64,000 nucleotides of DNA, taken from positions 9,567,984-9,631,983 of the forward strand of contig NC_135567.1 of assembly GCF_964340395.1 (NCBI RefSeq). The letters run 5' to 3'. Below, in pieces: positions 53,001-63,048 of the stretch. Below the pieces are notes generated by a model that was given only the letters and a program-made list of their open reading frames with translations, did no database searches and had not been told where the DNA came from. This DNA comes from Glandiceps talaboti (lineage: Eukaryota; Hemichordata; Enteropneusta; Spengelidae). Each line of letters starts with the position of its first letter. Position 1 is the first letter of the stretch. The position numbers and the translations under genes are program-made.

Positions 53001-53236
53001 ATCAAACAAAATTGAAAATAATGCAAAGTCAACCCTGTTTTAGACACTTCAACTCAAAAAAAATATACCCCATTTTAGACCAAAGGGCTTTGAAATACAC
53101 CCCAAAGGGCGGTACATATACATATACTCAAATAAGGGGAGTAGAGTAGCTGGGGGTGGGGTGGTGGGTGGACATGATGTATTCCCCAGCATGAACTGCT
53201 CTAAAAGCTACTTCCGTCGTGGGCGAGTTGGAATCT

Positions 53237-53313
53237 CGTTTCCCCAGACTCTCACTTGGGGAAGTCTCGTAGGCAGAACCCCCAGCGGCGAGAGTCTGGG
53301 TAACCGAGACAAG
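53237..53313. mobile_element. 77-bp inverted-repeat element
   Basis: CTCGTTTCCCCAGACTCTC at the left and GAGAGTCTGGGTAACCGAG at the right are imperfect inverted repeats. It is a compact relative of 918-1273, 25940-26276 and 61463-61545. Confidence 0.6.
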
Positions 53314-53319
53314 GACCTA

Positions 53320-54850
53320 ATAACACCATGAATATTGAATTTAATCATTGAGGGCGCCATGTAGTAATTTCTTGACGTCATTACCAAGGGGAAAACGATT
53401 TATAGCATTTATTAGGTCAAAAAAAAAATTTTGTTTCCCGTCCTCGCGCGCGTCATTCCAAACCATGCGCATCGTACGTTTTTATTCTGTCCCCCTTTAT
53501 TGTTTCAGATGTCACTGGTGATTTGTGAAAATTCATTTGACTACTGTAGATCCACAGGCAGCTGACAACGTTCTAAATGTTTCAACTGTACAATAATTCA
53601 GTGATTGTATTAGTATATTTAAAGGGTAAATTGATGGTACCTCTATACATTTCGTCTGAATACGTTGGAACACAGCGTATCATGTAGACGTGTACATACA
53701 TGACATGTTATAAGGATGAATACTCTGTAATACATGTGTTGTAGAAGCTCGTGAGACAGAACGTCTAGCGGACACACAGACAGTTTATAGTATACACAAC
53801 GCTATGCGAAGCGACGAAATTTTCACGATAAGGACGTTTTTTTAGAAATTATTTCTTAAATTTCCCCTTTTCTGAGTTCATATAACACAACTGTGGCAAA
53901 TATTTCTATGAATCGTACAATACTTCATGACTACTTTTGCAACGTATGTGTAGAAATAGACAAGGTAGGAAAGCTTGAAATGCGGAAGTGACTAACATTA
54001 TCCTTCAAACATCATTAAAAGAGAAAACCCGACAACGCAACGCTACAATTGTATATGCATAGATAAGTCTTTGTTTAATCATGCATTTTACTCATGAACA
54101 AACTGAAGCGAGGATGTCTTTTTTTGGTAGTGTTTTTCGATTACGTCCTCTCAAGCTTTCCCACCTTGTCTATATCATCATTCAATTCGTCCATGGTCTG
54201 ATGTCGGCGATTGTACCTCGTTACAACTAAACTGATGTAGGCTTGGTATTTCACTCATCATGCAACATGACATTTATTACACACCCTCAGACAACTTCTA
54301 ATGCAAAATAAACAATTACATAGATGTCGTGCACAGTGGGGATATAGAAGTAGTCACTGACGAGTTGAAATGTTGATTATCAGTTAGAAAATGGACAATT
54401 GCAGCCATTAAAATCATCTAGTCCGTGTGCAATTTTGTCTTTAGAAGTTTTACTGCACTTTGAGAGAACAGCAATACTTATTAGTGCTGTGCAAAGGATC
54501 TTGCTGTGTGTTTATTGTGTCTCTGTTATTGTTAGTCTAGGGTTGAAATATATTTATCTTTGTGTCAAAAACGTAATACCCGGTGAATGAAACACCAAGT
54601 CTACATCATTTAAGCTATAATAGCCACCATCTACTTTTTGGTAACACTTACCCTTCTACTGCTTGGTGACACCCTGCTATATGTTATGATGAGAAATACT
54701 AAAGTGAATATGACCACTGATTAGAAGAGATTATATTATATTGTATGCATTAGAGACTATCACTTCCTACTATTATAATCTAGTTACAGATTACAGATAC
54801 TTAAATGTCCTCTTCTGACTGTAGGCCCAGCTGGGTCTCTAGTGTCAGCT
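53320..54850. other. Unassigned stretch
   Basis: About 1.5 kb of single-copy-looking sequence, no gene recognised. Confidence 0.3.
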
Positions 54851-55200
54851 TTATTTGATTCTGTCTAGGAGTAGGTGTATCTATGGATCTATTCTTGAGA
54901 TGGCTTATCTCTATACATGTAAGCTTTGCTCGGCCTCTAATTTAATTTCAGCCCCATTTGATTCTGTCTAGAAGTAGGTTTATCTCTGTAAGCCTTGCTG
55001 GGCCTCTAATATCAGTTGTATTTGATTCTGTCTAGGAGTAGGTGTATCTATGGATCTATTCTTGAGATGGCTTATCTCTATACATGTAAGCTTTGCTCGG
55101 CCTCTAATTTAATTTCAGCCCCATTTGATTCTGTCTAGAAGTAGGTTTATCTCTGTAAGCCTTGCTGGGCCTCTAATATCAGTTGTGTTTGATTCTGTCT
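54850..55200. repeat. 168-bp tandem duplication
   Basis: GATTCTGTCTAGGAGTAGGT, GTATCTATGGATCTATTCTT, GTAAGCTTTGCTCGGCCTC and TTGCTGGGCCTCTAATATC occur twice, at 54860 and 55028, nearly identically. Shorter TTTGATTCTGTCTAG cores inside show an older, smaller period. Confidence 0.9.
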
Positions 55201-55249
55201 AGGTTTAGCTTCGTAAAAGTCAAATCTAAAGGGTTGACCCTTCCGCAGT

Positions 55250-55495
55250 TTATGAATGGTTTTCAAATGCCTGAATTGTTCCTGCTGTGACAGCGGCGAT
55301 AGGGAGACTATCGTGTATCCACACTTCTATGAATGAACGAGTATTTCCTGACATTAAGTCTTGCAAATAGCTTGAACAATTAGGTTTGCATGACAAAGCT
55401 ATGTCCTTCACACCACTATTCTGACAAGGAAATGGAAAGGTTATTAATAAGGAAATAACTTGAAGCCACAGAATAAACCAACAATATAATGACAC
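55250..55495 (-). other. Possible orphan exon or gene fragment, weakly tetraspanin-like
   Basis: An 81-codon minus-strand frame. Within it, after a TTTCCTTGTCAG acceptor-like site, comes a stretch with CKPNCSS, FIEVWIHDSLPIAAVTAG and a stop. Cysteines followed by a Trp-containing segment and a hydrophobic start recall the last part of the tetraspanin large extracellular loop running into TM4. The hydrophobic part is too short for a full TM4 and no other exon is seen. It could be a pseudogene fragment or chance. Confidence 0.15.
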
Positions 55496-55975
55496 ACTCT
55501 AGAATGTGTTATGCATCCCATAATATCTGCTTTTTACAACGGTTATAGCTGTCAAGTAGAAAGTTAGGTAATCAACAGTTACATTGTGCTATGTATTCGT
55601 GAGCTGTAGTTTCTCACAAATATAAGCTTCAAGTAGTAAGAATTATTACTCATCATGTAATAGAATTTTGTAGTATGATCCATGGTCTGAAATTCTGCGT
55701 ATAAATTTGATAGTGAAAGAAAGAAATTGTCTCTACTTTGTGTATAAAAAGGGCAGTCCATAAGATAAAAGAACCCCATTACACGCGAGTGCAAGTACAT
55801 GGAGTAACTGCACGATTGCTTGCAGCGTTCTCTACTCACATACTTTCACGAGTGCACGAGTGTAGCAAGTAAAAGTGCGGCAGTAAACTCTGCAAGCATG
55901 ATCGTACCACGTGGTATGCACCATTGACTAGTATGGGAATAAATTAATGTTATTATCATAATACATACATATATA

Positions 55976-56085
<110 letters not shown>

Positions 56086-56491
56086 TAAATTAGTGTTATT
56101 ATATATATACCAAGACACCATGATAATTAATAGTATGATTTATTCAAATACAACAGTCCATGTAAATGTATAATTTTATTTCCATTTGCATAAAAATGTA
56201 TTGGAAATTGGCTTTTGACTTGCACTCATAGAATGAGGTGAATACAATTGAAAGCTAAAGATTGGAAAGAAAACAACAATTGAATAAAAAGTACCAAAGA
56301 AAATGCAGGTAAAAAGTTAAAGCAAAACGATTCCAAACACATATGATGCTAAAAAGATTCAATACTGAGACAAACATGAAACTAAAACAAATGGTGAACA
56401 ATCCTAGAACTGGTTTAAAATGTGAATCGCAGATGGATAAAATTACATTACTTATATTACATTACTGTAAGTATTCACTAAATACTCTCTG

Positions 56492-56494
<3 letters not shown>

Positions 56495-56547
<53 letters not shown>
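56495..56547. repeat. (CA)n microsatellite
   Basis: About 53 bp of CA repeats. Confidence 0.95.
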
Positions 56548-56551
<4 letters not shown>

Positions 56552-56661
56552 ATTCCAATACTCTGTCACGTCAAGTCAGATCGCTATTTTAAATGATAAA
56601 TCTGCATTCAAAATACAAATGTGTATGAATAGGAATAACATAAAATATATTTGGATTTACT

Positions 56662-56663
<2 letters not shown>

Positions 56664-56694
<31 letters not shown>

Positions 56695-57035
56695 GAGGTT
56701 TATATAGTGCCTAGTATCCATCAAGTGATGCTCACTGGCGTTTTACAATAAATACTATCACAAAAAACTCTTTTGAAAAGGTATTCTTTGCTTGAAAGTC
56801 TCAATATTTGGTGCAGAGTGGACATGCGGTGTTTGACAGTTGGTTCCAAAGACCTGAAGTGGCGTAGCTAAAAGATCGATCTCCATATGATTAAAGTCTT
56901 GTCCTGGGAACCTTGAGTGTTGTATGATGACTTGAGTGCAAAGATCTTGTAGGGTTGCTAACTGCAATAAGTTCATCAAGATATTGAGAGGCGAGACCAT
57001 TTAATGATTTATAGGTGAGAAATTGAACTTACACT
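56664..57035 (-). mobile_element. Dispersed repeat with (TAA)n tail
   Basis: (TAA)n at about 56664-56694, then AGAGGTTTATATAGTGCC, CACTGGCGTTTTACAATAA, CAGTTGGTTCCAAAGACC, AAAAGATCGATCTCCATATG, ATTGAGAGGCGAGACCATTT and AATGATTTATAGGTGAGAA. Elements ending in a short tandem tail with ATATAGTGCC and this internal order are widespread in aquatic animal genomes. I cannot name the family with certainty. Confidence 0.5.
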
Positions 57036-57479
57036 GAATTCTTAATGGTGATTCAAAATGCTTACATTCACTATTGGTATTTTGCTAGACGACATGTTTG
57101 TGAAATGTATTCTGGTTTTAAAACTTTAAAAAGCGTCTGCAAACACCTTAAAATGACCTTTTTTCAGTCAGTTTGCTTCGGATTTACTTCGAGAGTTTTC
57201 GGGTATTTCCGGTGCCACCATGGTTTCATATTTAATGTGTATGTCACCGCATTGTCAACGAAATCTGACACTGACATGTTTGCGATACCTGTGCATGCTG
57301 AAAAGTATACCCTTTCTCTTATCTTGTGAGCACAAAAAAACCCACCACTTTTCAGAGGACCCTCCCTGTATTGTCCTCTATGGGAGTTGCGTAAAAGGAA
57401 CATACAAGACAGAAATGAAAATCATCTTCAAAATAGACAAGTGTAAATAACGGTTGTTACATAACGTTCTACATACACA

Positions 57480-57628
57480 TCTTTTGTAAATTATTTAGTA
57501 ACAAACAAGGAATTGACATATAATGTTTCACATAGATTTTTCAAGTAGGAAGCCATGAAAAAATGTTTAAATTTGTAAAATTAAAAATCCCAAATAAATA
57601 CTCAATCCTCAGCCATACGGCTACCAAA
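57480..57628. mobile_element. Palindromic MITE, right half only
   Basis: TAACAAACAAGGAATTGACA, TTTTTCAAGTAGGAAGCCAT and CTCAATCCTCAGCCATACGG match the right arm of 29232-29578. The LTR element starts 13 bp further on. Confidence 0.7.
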
Positions 57629-57641
57629 TTTTATACACTGG

Positions 57642-58080
57642 TGTTGGGTGTCGTAGAGTTGAACGGTATAAGTATGGATAGTTCAGACGTTAGACTCTAG
57701 CACTCACACTCTCATACTCTCGTACGGGATCGTTCAGGTCCAAGTCGGGAATTAGTCACGACTGAGAAGATATTTCGGCTTGCCTGAATCACCTATCCGA
57801 GAGCTCGTCTCTCGTGAGCTCCTCTCCTGATTCTGGATGTTTTATTCTCATCTTAAGTATACTTCGAATAAAATGGAATTTACACAACGACTATATAAAT
57901 AGCAAGTCATGCCATCATAAAAGTTATTATATACTTTTCTCTAACCAATCATGTGAATTTCAGTTACATCATGTTTGCCCAGATTCGTCATCGCCAGTCT
58001 ATTTCTGACCTATGGCCTACAATGCCGAAAAGTAGAATTTATTCCCATAATTCCGAAATACGATATTTTGGATCGTAACA
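57642..58080 (-). repeat. 3' LTR (element orientation)
   Basis: 439 bp, begins TGTTGGGTGTCG and ends GGATCGTAACA on the plus strand. It differs from 60872-61310 at one position (TGCCTGAATC here, TGCCAGAATC there, about 57785). Confidence 0.95.
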
Positions 58081-58097
58081 CCACCCCCCGTTTTCCT
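58081..58097 (-). other. Polypurine tract
   Basis: Minus-strand AGGAAAACGGGGGGTGG lies directly before the 3' LTR, the position where plus-strand DNA synthesis is primed in LTR elements. Confidence 0.75.
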
Positions 58098-58807
58098 AAA
58101 GGAGCGACCCGCGACTTGAGAACTGGAGAAACATGACGAGTGGCATAGCCAAAACTTTCCTGTAAATTTGTTTTTGTGTTTTTCTTTATATAACAACTAA
58201 GTAACACCGTTGCATATAGTATATAGTATATAGCATATAGTATGTAATTGGTAATCAGGTTAAAACGTCTCAAAGAATGTTAAATACAGAGTATATAAAT
58301 ATATATGAGATAAATACATGTATACATAGAATAAATTACAATGTAAACCAATTATTAAATAAAATAAGTGATTAAAATAGCACTGTAATGTTGATATATA
58401 TCTTGAATAAACATGAAAGTAAACAGAGCACTTGAAGTAGTCTAATATAAATATTGATTATGGAATACCGTAATTGACAGTAGCGATCAGTCCTGTAAAT
58501 ATATATGAAAAAATATCAAGAGAACAAAATGTCACGAACACAAAAATCTAACAGACGACAGCATAAGACGTGAAACATGATAAAAGTCCAAATGTTCGTC
58601 TCAAAATCATGCATCCAATACCCGTAAAATAAAAGTAAATACACAATCAAATTAAAATAATTGTAAATCATATATGCAACGGATTGTTCTACAAAAATAC
58701 AGGAAGTTATAGCATTCCTGCAATTAGAATGCAAGTCAAGTCCGTAGTCAAAAATCGTAGTCAATATCCAAAAAGAAATCCAAAATTCAATGTTAGCGAA
58801 GCAAGAA
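58098..58807. other. Untranslated 3' internal region of the LTR element
   Basis: About 700 bp between the third ORF and the polypurine tract without an ORF matching a known retroelement domain. Confidence 0.5.
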
Positions 58808-59434
58808 CTAAAATAGTGACCATGAGGGAGTATCGTTTACAGGGGAGGCAGCAATACTAGCAGGGCGAATAAGGGGAGTGTCAGGGATGTCCGAATGAAC
58901 ATCGGCTACCACTACGCTGCTATTTGTATTCACAGCAAGCAAACTATCTTCGCTGAGCGGCTCTATAATAATTTCGCGCATATCTAAACAATCGCTATCA
59001 GCCTGTGTACCAAAGTCAGTTTGACACCCCTTAGAATTAGTCAAGAACAAATGTTTTGCGTCTATAGGTACCTTAACTGGATAGAAACACTTCTTCCAAA
59101 ATCTAAAACATTTAAAGCTACACTTATAACACAATACGACAATAAGTCCCAGTCCAACTACCGCAATAGCATTAAGTAGGATATCGCTGGTTCCGCCGTC
59201 AACAACAGTGCCGGCTTCTGTCGTCAACACGGAGCAAACTACAGGGTCATTGTCAACATTTTGCGCAATAACTACATCACTTTTATTACTATTGGATTCC
59301 TGCGTTATCTTATCAGTAGAAGGTGCCCGGACACATGTCGTTTGTGAGGCCGATGGAGCCGATCCAATAGAAGTTACATCAGAATTATGAATATAAGGGA
59401 CGTTGAACGTAAAGTGACTTTGCGCTTCATAAAA
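58808..59434 (-). CDS. LTR-element third ORF, single-pass membrane protein (env-like remnant?)
   Basis: Open from 59434 to the stop at 58808 (208 codons), in the -1 frame relative to the protease and overlapping its last 61 nt. No ATG near the start of the open frame, so it may be read by frameshift or from a spliced RNA. The first 80 residues are Ser/Thr/Asn-rich. Next comes one strong transmembrane segment (ILLNAIAVVGLGLIVVLCY), then a Cys/basic stretch (KCSFKCFRFWKKC), then an acidic tail. This is the layout expected of the C-terminal part of an envelope-like protein left after deletion of pol and the env ectodomain, but I see no diagnostic env motif. It could instead be an unrelated acquired ORF. 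Confidence 0.5.
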   Translation of the reverse strand, partial: FYEAQSHFTFNVPYIHNSDVTSIGSAPSASQTTCVRAPSTDKITQESNSNKSDVVIAQNVDNDPVVCSVLTTEAGTVVDGGTSDILLNAIAVVGLGLIVVLCYKCSFKCFRFWKKCFYPVKVPIDAKHLFLTNSKGCQTDFGTQADSDCLDMREIIIEPLSEDSLLAVNTNSSVVVADVHSDIPDTPLIRPASIAASPVNDTPSWSLF

Positions 59435-59832
59435 TCAATAATAGCTCCATTTCTATGTATGAAATCATGGCCAATAATCAAATCCTGCTTCAATTCTTTG
59501 AGGACATAGACTTGCATAGTAATCGCACGATTAGTAAAGAAAACAGGAATTCTAAGACATCCTAAAATAGGCAAAGTACGCCCATCTGGCAAAGTAACTA
59601 TCTTATAACTTGATTTGAAAAGCTTACACTTTCTTAACTTACGAATATTATTTAACAAAGACTCTGAAATTATTGACACATCGGAACCTGTATCTATAAG
59701 TGCTGAAACTTTACGATAAAAAATACGCACATTAATTAAATTATCATTTACAATCATCGACTCTGGCAAATTAACACAATTGAGATTTAAAGATACACCG
59801 TTGCGAGATTTCTCATCTGACTGCTTATACAA
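59374..59832 (-). CDS. LTR-element aspartic protease
   Basis: Retropepsin-type protease that would mature Gag by proteolysis as a dimer (family knowledge). Active-site triad DTGSD at residues 47-51 of the 152-codon frame, preceded by VSALI. The second retropepsin landmark is seen as LIIGHDF (about 118-124). It lies in the -1 frame relative to gag. Its open frame extends upstream into the gag end with no ATG, so it is probably made as a Gag-Pro fusion. Where reverse transcriptase should follow there is a stop and an unrelated ORF. Confidence 0.85.
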   Translation of the reverse strand: MYKQSDEKSRNGVSLNLNCVNLPESMIVNDNLINVRIFYRKVSALIDTGSDVSIISESLLNNIRKLRKCKLFKSSYKIVTLPDGRTLPILGCLRIPVFFTNRAITMQVYVLKELKQDLIIGHDFIHRNGAIIDFMKRKVTLRSTSLIFIILM

Positions 59833-59849
59833 TTTTCGTCTCGCAACGT

Positions 59850-60842
59850 TTACCCGTTTTTTGGAAAAGCATATCGTGCACCATTTCTATCACAAAATCT
59901 GGCCACATGGCCTATCTCCCCGCAATTGTAACACCCACGATTAGGATTTGCATAACAATTAGGACTTGAATGCCCTGGCTTATTACAAATTTTACAAATC
60001 TGCTTAGGCGTCACCGCCGCTGCTGATAGCTTCTCATGTAGAACTTCGTTCTGTTTTAGCAAAGAGTCGAAGGCTTGTTGTAAAACCTCTGTAGACGTGT
60101 CGGAAGTACGACCAGTTTTCAGTACTTTGACATCATCGTCGAACCGTTCTACCACTTCTGCTGTTCGGGCGAAGGCCACGGCCTCCTGGAAATTGACCGG
60201 ATCTCTGTTGACTACCGTACTACGTATAGACGGTATTAACCCCTGTAAAAATAAACTAAAAAGCTCGTTATCATTTCTGTTATAACGATAGCACATATCC
60301 CTTAAACGTGAGGCATATTTTTCGATTGTTTCTTTGTCCATTTGTTTAATTGTTCTTAGCTCTTGATCTATACGCCACTGTGGTGCTCTGTTCTGGAATC
60401 GTCCGATGAAAGCTGCACGCATGTTCTCCCAGTTGTTCGCCAGGTCGTCAGGCAAGGACGTGTACCATCTCTCTGCTTCACCAGACATAAGCAGACTAAA
60501 AATATTCAGACGTTGAATATTGTCAAACTGCTTAAGGACGACATATGCATCAAATTTACGCAACCATCTGGTTGGTATTTCATCTTCCTTCCCATAAAAT
60601 TGAGGTGGTATGATATCGTTACCCACCGTCAAATTCTGCATTCTGTTGACAATGCGTTGTAGCTCTTGGTGAACCAGCCGTGCGTCTTGCCGCTGGCCTT
60701 GGTTGACCTCTGCTCCATTGTTTTCTGGCTGTGGAGCTTCTTGCTGGATATTTGGGTCTGCTTCTGCCATTACTGTAGGTGGCCGTTGACAAGGATGTAA
60801 ATGTCGGTTTCTTCTCAGTCTTCTACCAGAACGTAATAACAT
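59850..60842 (-). CDS. LTR-element Gag polyprotein with two CCHC zinc knuckles
   Basis: 330 codons. Residues about 75-230 form a retrotransposon Gag domain (PPQFYGKEDEIPTRWLRKF, GEAERWYTSLP, AFIGRFQ, EKYASRLRDM, LFLQGLIPSIR). The nucleocapsid part has two CX2CX4HX4C knuckles, C283/C286/H291/C296 and C304/C307/H312/C317. It would form the particle and bind the element RNA (family knowledge). The annotated start is 30 nt inside the LTR; a second in-frame Met at residue 25 (MAEADPN) is a plausible start. No disruption. Confidence 0.92.
   Translation of the reverse strand: MLLRSGRRLRRNRHLHPCQRPPTVMAEADPNIQQEAPQPENNGAEVNQGQRQDARLVHQELQRIVNRMQNLTVGNDIIPPQFYGKEDEIPTRWLRKFDAYVVLKQFDNIQRLNIFSLLMSGEAERWYTSLPDDLANNWENMRAAFIGRFQNRAPQWRIDQELRTIKQMDKETIEKYASRLRDMCYRYNRNDNELFSLFLQGLIPSIRSTVVNRDPVNFQEAVAFARTAEVVERFDDDVKVLKTGRTSDTSTEVLQQAFDSLLKQNEVLHEKLSAAAVTPKQICKICNKPGHSSPNCYANPNRGCYNCGEIGHVARFCDRNGARYAFPKNG
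59856..59862 (-). promoter_or_regulatory. -1 ribosomal frameshift site, gag to pro
   Basis: Minus strand, gag frame CCA-AAA-AAC-GGG-TAA: the heptamer A-AAA-AAC fits the X-XXY-YYZ rule exactly and is followed by one codon and the gag stop. Slipping back one base moves translation into the open protease frame (AAA-AAA-CGG-GTA). A downstream stimulatory structure was not assessed. Confidence 0.75.
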
Positions 60843-60852
60843 TAAGTGGACC

Positions 60853-60870
60853 TGCCCGGATTCTCCACCA
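60853..60870 (-). other. tRNA primer-binding site
   Basis: One base inside the 5' LTR, the minus strand reads TGGTGGAGAATCCGGGCA. The plus strand ends in CCA, as a tRNA 3' end would (CCGGATTCTCCACCA). The tRNA identity is not assigned. Confidence 0.7.
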
Positions 60871-60871
60871 G

Positions 60872-61310
60872 TGTTGGGTGTCGTAGAGTTGAACGGTATA
60901 AGTATGGATAGTTCAGACGTTAGACTCTAGCACTCACACTCTCATACTCTCGTACGGGATCGTTCAGGTCCAAGTCGGGAATTAGTCACGACTGAGAAGA
61001 TATTTCGGCTTGCCAGAATCACCTATCCGAGAGCTCGTCTCTCGTGAGCTCCTCTCCTGATTCTGGATGTTTTATTCTCATCTTAAGTATACTTCGAATA
61101 AAATGGAATTTACACAACGACTATATAAATAGCAAGTCATGCCATCATAAAAGTTATTATATACTTTTCTCTAACCAATCATGTGAATTTCAGTTACATC
61201 ATGTTTGCCCAGATTCGTCATCGCCAGTCTATTTCTGACCTATGGCCTACAATGCCGAAAAGTAGAATTTATTCCCATAATTCCGAAATACGATATTTTG
61301 GATCGTAACA
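60872..61310 (-). repeat. 5' LTR (element orientation)
   Basis: 439-bp partner of 57642-58080, expected to carry the element promoter. Confidence 0.95.
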
Positions 61311-61462
61311 CTGGTATATGTATCACAGTTAGGTTGTGACAACGTTTCCGACTCATGTAGACTTTAATAGAGTTTTGATTGTGTTCATTATAAGTAGAGC
61401 CCCCCCCCCCCAACGCAAGTACGACCTTTGACCCCATATTTGGCTGTACTGTCATCGTTTCG

Positions 61463-61545
61463 AAGTTGCTGATTTTAGTTTCTTCCAAGACATTCCGAGA
61501 ACATATAGCCCCCAGCGGTGAGAGTTTGGGTAAACGAGACTAGTC
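61463..61545. mobile_element. Copy of the CTCG(G/T)TTACCCAGA inverted-repeat family, partial
   Basis: CCCCCAGCGGTGAGAGTTTG then GGTAAACGAGACTAG matches the right end of 53237-53313; the left end is degenerate. Confidence 0.45.
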
Positions 61546-61734
61546 TTCCATGGGAGTGAAGTTAAATCCTGTGCAAAGACTGGTGAACGAGGCAGAAGTA
61601 AATGATAGCATATCATACACACGTTTTACAAAACAATGTATTAGACCTTCCTAGCATCACACAGGTGTGTCACAGATCATTGCGTTTGAGCCTACGGTTC
61701 TTGAAAAACACAGACAAACGCACAAATATACAAG

Positions 61735-61763
61735 GAGACAGACAGACAGACAGGTAGGCAGGC

Positions 61764-61821
<58 letters not shown>

Positions 61822-62025
61822 TCGACAGCCAGCCAGTCAGACAGACATGACCGACATACATACATACATACATACATACATACATACATACATACATACA
61901 TACATACATACAGAAAGACAGACAGAAAGACAGACAGAGACAGACAGACAGACAGACATACATACATACATACATACATACATACATACATACATACATA
62001 CATACATACAGACAGAGACAGACAG

Positions 62026-62056
<31 letters not shown>

Positions 62057-62095
62057 CATACATACATACATACATACATACATACATACATACAT

Positions 62096-62140
<45 letters not shown>

Positions 62141-62142
62141 GC
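61735..62142. repeat. (CAGA)n / (TACA)n microsatellite block
   Basis: Alternating blocks of CAGA and CATA tetranucleotides about 110 bp downstream of the opsin stop codon. The [16 protein letters not shown] ORFs are artefacts. Confidence 0.93.
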
Positions 62143-62253
62143 CACAACATAATCAGCCCTTCAGGCACTAATAATCACCACAATCCAGTGGTGTTCTTTA
62201 CTATGCATTGTAGGAGAGCACAGTGTGGACAGGGAGATGTTATACGTTATCCT

Positions 62254-63006
62254 TTATATACTATCAGTGGAACTTATACTTTGTATTTCAATTGTTGCCA
62301 TGGGTGGACATTGAACAATATTAGATAACTGGTCAGAATTTATGATTACTGATTCAGACTGTAATGTGGGAGGCCGAAAAGAACTGTTTTTGACCTTCTG
62401 TGGAGCAAATAGTGCACAGTCATACGAATCATTGGTGATGTCATGAGAATCGTAATCTATCACTTTTTGCTTCGTACTCGATGTGCCATTGTTGTCACGT
62501 GCAGATGTTGATGCGTTATTTCGTGACGTCATCTGCGAGGTGCTTGGCTTCACTTCTTCCTCTGATAGCGAATTGACCGTTGTTCGAAAGAATGGTGGAG
62601 ATTCCTCAGGTGGGGTTAAAATGTCAACTTGGCTGCTCATAGCCGCTCTGAAAGAGACTACACGAGATCTAGACTGGTCGCAAGACTGCCAGTAGCGATT
62701 CTGTCGTTTCTGAAACACTTGCTGGCTTGTGTTATGGCCATGCTCCAAGGGCGTGTTATAGTTAATGGAGATGTTAAAACACTTACATCCACAGCAACAG
62801 ACAATATTGTTAACATCCTTTCTAAACTGCTTGTTAAAAAAGTAAAAAATAAACGGGTTGTACACGCTTGAAAATTTAGCAAATAATGCTGGTGCAGTAG
62901 CGGCTGCTATTGGTATCTTTCTTGAATCTGCCACGGTCCCCCAGAACGATACAACTGCATATGGCGTCCAACTGACTACAAAGAATGCACTAATAAGAAA
63001 CCCGAT
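62254..63006 (-). CDS. Ciliary-type opsin, 3' terminal exon (partial gene)
   Basis: After a TTTCTTACAG acceptor the exon opens in phase 0 and runs 250 codons to a stop. It encodes the second half of TM6 (FFVVSWTPYAVVS), a loop, and TM7 with the retinal-binding lysine (ALFAKFSSVYNP; Lys codon at 62875-62877). Then come NPFIF at the NPxxY position, helix 8 with NKQFR, a CCCGC palmitoylation-type cluster, and a Ser/Thr-rich tail of about 175 residues. Opsins are light-activated GPCRs. NKQFR and WTPYAVVS point to a ciliary, TMT/encephalopsin-like type rather than a rhabdomeric one (family knowledge). The Tyr of NPxxY is Phe here. No upstream exon is recognisable up to 64000, so the rest lies beyond the window. 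Confidence 0.85.
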   Translation of the reverse strand: MGFLISAFFVVSWTPYAVVSFWGTVADSRKIPIAAATAPALFAKFSSVYNPFIFYFFNKQFRKDVNNIVCCCGCKCFNISINYNTPLEHGHNTSQQVFQKRQNRYWQSCDQSRSRVVSFRAAMSSQVDILTPPEESPPFFRTTVNSLSEEEVKPSTSQMTSRNNASTSARDNNGTSSTKQKVIDYDSHDITNDSYDCALFAPQKVKNSSFRPPTLQSESVIINSDQLSNIVQCPPMATIEIQSISSTDSI

Positions 63007-63048
63007 CTGTAAGAAAATGAAGCAAAAAGAGTGTAACTAAAGACAAAA

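Larger units (their letters stand above)
57638..61314 (-). mobile_element. LTR retrotransposon, gag-pro plus transmembrane ORF, pol missing
   Basis: LTRs at 57642-58080 and 60872-61310 (439 bp each, TG...CA ends, one mismatch found) with a 4-bp target duplication CTGG (57638-57641, 61311-61314). Internal region, minus strand: primer-binding site 60853-60870, gag, protease, a third ORF, then a polypurine tract 58081-58097. Two CCHC knuckles and a retropepsin suit the Ty3/Gypsy group. Reverse transcriptase, RNase H and integrase are absent, and the 3.2-kb internal region is too short to hold them. It would need enzymes from another copy. Near-identical LTRs mean a recent insertion, so the deleted form was probably mobilised in trans (inference). 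Confidence 0.93.

Noticed and set aside
57814-58008. 64-codon ORF present twice (57814 and 61044)
   Set aside because: Both lie inside the LTRs and are antisense to the element; LTR sequence, not a gene.
60363-60662. Plus-strand 99-codon ORF
   Set aside because: Antisense shadow of gag.
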